A DNA stretch of 64,000 nt from Strongylocentrotus droebachiensis. Lineage: Eukaryota > Echinodermata > Echinoidea > Camarodonta > Strongylocentrotidae. The stretch spans positions 186,001 through 250,000 of the forward strand of contig JAVYIG010002120.1 in the NCBI GenBank assembly GCA_035222895.1, read 5' to 3'. Positions 61,657 to 64,000 of this stretch are shown one piece after another; the stretch's first letter is position 1, and every line of letters starts with the position of its first letter. Both the position numbers and the translations under genes were made by a program. A model generated the notes under the pieces. That model was given only the letters and a program-made list of their open reading frames with translations. It did not search any database and was not told the DNA's origin.

Positions 61657-63064
61657 AGTCAGCAAACGCAAACGTATTTTCAGTGGCCAATGAGAGACCT
61701 TGACTACGCGTCTCCGCGCCATCCTTTTTAGTCAGGACATGGTAGAAATTGGATTCCACCTCCGGCATGCTATCCATGATATCTTCCGCGATGACCGGTT
61801 CTCCGTCTCTTCGAATTTGTGTTTGTGATGTTGACTCGACACCAGAGGGCACCATATTGCGTGGAGGAAGCTGAGGCACATGGCTGGTTGTATGTGGGTC
61901 ATTGGTAGGGCGCTCTTCGCTATCTTGGGATGGAGCATGAGCACGCCATCTACGGGAATGATTGCGAGGTGAGTAGACCACCCGACGATCACTTTGTCTG
62001 ACATTTATGAAAGCAAACGGAAGATGTGAGCGAAGAATAGGAAATTGTCATGTTTAACAAGGTGAGGGAACCGAAGTGCCTAACATCATATTTGCTCGTC
62101 GTCCCAGTTACTGGTTTTAAAAAACAAAGCTGAGCATGAGGTTCACCGATAAATTATTCAAGCAACAGTCTGGAGCAGGGGCAAATTCAGTGTTTTGGTC
62201 TGGTGTGATCCCCACTCCATTAATGGGTTCAAAATTGTTTGGAACCAGTCACATTGTCAGCTTGGCAAGTATGACGCCACACGTCAGTAATTTAGTGTAC
62301 ATTGCATGTAAATCTTGTTTGTAATTAGTGGTAATCGGTCATTCTAGGTCAAAAGGTGACGGACAAGGCTATTGGAATGTCGTTATAATGATTTTTCGAA
62401 AGTTTTTTACGAACGTGTAAGTAGTGGACATACCTTAAACAAGCGAAGAGGATGATTAGGACTATGATGACGGCCGAACCTATCCCAGCAGCAATATAGA
62501 TTGTACTCAAATCACTAGCAGGTGGCCCTTCTGTTCTTGACGATCATTGCGGAAGAAGAGATGAAACCAAACATGAATTAAATTGTTTGGAAATTCGTTG
62601 GTACTTTCAATTAGAACATTCTTTAAGCAAGGCACCAATATCTATAACATGAAATAGGACCGACATTATTGCAGAAGAGATCCGCAATGAAATAATTAAA
62701 GGAAGTAATCACAGATTTGCTAGCCCTCAAAAACTTATTCAATTTTTTGCTTTGTAGCAGCAGTAAAATGAGTTCATGGAGGGAGGCGCACAATTTCTGA
62801 TCTAGAGACTCTGGTTTTCTTAAAGTGAAAATTGAAGCCTTTTTTTTTGGTACAAATTAAATGGGGTGAATAAACTAATTCCAGTTGCAAAATTAAAATG
62901 GAAAAGAAAATGTCTGCAATTTGTTCATAATAAATATTTCACACTTAACTAATTTCGATAGATTAGTGTCTGATAGGAAAATACAGTATTTGGCGAATAC
63001 ATACCATCTTGTTCATCATTGGTACTTTCACTGCACTTGCTCTTCGATGCGTTTACCGATTTAA
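61637..63064 (-). CDS. Gene F: WSC-type membrane protein, 3' half (5' part outside window)
   Basis: Three exons: linker 63064-63005 (SKSKCSES...DEQD), transmembrane 62530-62434 (IYIAAGIGSAVIIVLIILFA, its own exon as in gene E), tail 61997-61637. The reading phases (1, then 2) match gene E, and the juxtamembrane part SRRWRAHAPSQ is homologous to SRRRRARASSQ of gene E. The distal tail is different and short, about 115 residues, with SNFYHVLTKK as its main tyrosine site and no DGY motif. The last residues and the TAG stop lie in a repeat whose end CCGGTGTGACGGC also occurs at 51165. The WSC exon is expected just beyond 64000, because 63780-64000 matches the sequence preceding WSC exons in genes A, D and E. 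Confidence 0.75.
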
Positions 63065-64000
63065 CTACAAGGACAAGACAATACAAATGATGCGAGAAAG
63101 GTGTATTTATATATACGCTCTGATTTCACTCAACCTATTTCATTTTTTGTCCATGTGTGCATTTATTACATGATGGATATTTGTTCATTCTCGTTTATCG
63201 TTATATGTACTGCGCGTATTGTATTGTTTGTCTTTGTTCTGTATATCAATACATTTGCATACTTATACATAGGCCTTTTTGAAATATTATAGATGTGTCC
63301 TTTTAATGCAAATAAGGAATTAATGATTGAGTTAACAAAAGAAAAAAAAGTCAAGGAAAAATGATACTGCATTAGACAGAGAATACAAACAGACAAAAAG
63401 ACCCCCAAAAAAGAGAAGATAGAATAGACTTGCTCGAGGCTTTTTTTAATATATAATGAAAAGTGATATAACTCTGATTTGTCAGGATACAGACATGTAT
63501 AAGGTATTATCACCTGGGTGTGAACTTGAAATAGAGGCGTTAAACAATAGAACACATTTAATAATCATATTTTGGGGTGCTAATTTACAATAACAGATAT
63601 CTTTCAAAATAGAAATTGAAAGGCGAATGAATATGATAAATCAAAGAGTGAATCAATCAATCAATCACTGAAAAAACGATTAATAAGTAATAAAATAACA
63701 ATTAAATGGATGAACTGACAATAGCATTGAAAGTAATTTGTATTACATGATAAAACAAACGACCAACAAACATACATGCCGATGTATTTGGAATTAGAAC
63801 ATGCAACATTCTTACAATTAATCTGTTCTGTTCATCATCTGATAAGAAGATGTTATCAGTTGTATAGTATTGTGAGTGCCTTCAAGACTGCTATTTAATA
63901 GCTTCCCTATCTTACAATTGTTGTTTCTTCAATTCTCAAAACCAGCAGAGACGATGTTCTTTTGATAAAGTTAGTCATTCTTCCATTTACCTATTTCATT

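Overview
The window is eukaryotic and intron-rich. It is AT-rich, with GT-AG introns, long microsatellites, many runs of ten or more G or C, inverted-repeat elements and a LINE remnant. Gene content and repeat style suggest a marine invertebrate, most likely an echinoderm such as a sea urchin. That is inferred from general style only; no species marker is visible.

The only convincing gene family is a minus-strand tandem array of small type I membrane proteins. Each is built from the same exons: a signal-peptide exon, one WSC-domain exon of about 270 nt, a short linker exon (48-60 nt), and a transmembrane/cytoplasmic part. All internal ectodomain junctions are phase 1. Reading right to left in the window (5'->3' for the genes): gene F (61637-63064, its 5' half lies beyond the right edge), gene E (40145-47389, 463 aa), a broken C-like copy (37925-38615), gene D (18338-21931, 312 aa), gene C (12539-15505, 352 aa), gene B (5128-8523, 330 aa) and gene A (541-2557, its 3' half lies beyond the left edge). 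The four complete models all give coding lengths divisible by three. The WSC ectodomains are alike; the cytoplasmic tails differ strongly but are tyrosine-rich, and four of the five visible intact tails share an Asp-Gly-Tyr-(Ile/Leu)-(Val/Ile) motif. This looks like a birth-and-death family of putative WSC receptors whose tails have been exchanged, cut short or capped by repeats. A ligand and function cannot be read from the sequence.

The array grew partly by segmental duplication. Block C-D (about 9.7-22.3 kb) corresponds to block psi-C/E (about 34.7-47.8 kb), and introns and promoters of A, D, E and F are recognisably paralogous. Between the two blocks (23.2-33.9 kb) lie two adjacent inverted-repeat structures of about 5.3 kb each with no credible gene. 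The right third (47.8-61.5 kb) is repeat-dominated: a 276-bp tandem duplication, a pyrimidine tract, a 24-bp minisatellite within an acidic open frame, a repeat with palindromes, a LINE 3' fragment, a 36-bp satellite with dyad symmetry that reverses orientation, and a decayed mobile-element-like coding fragment.
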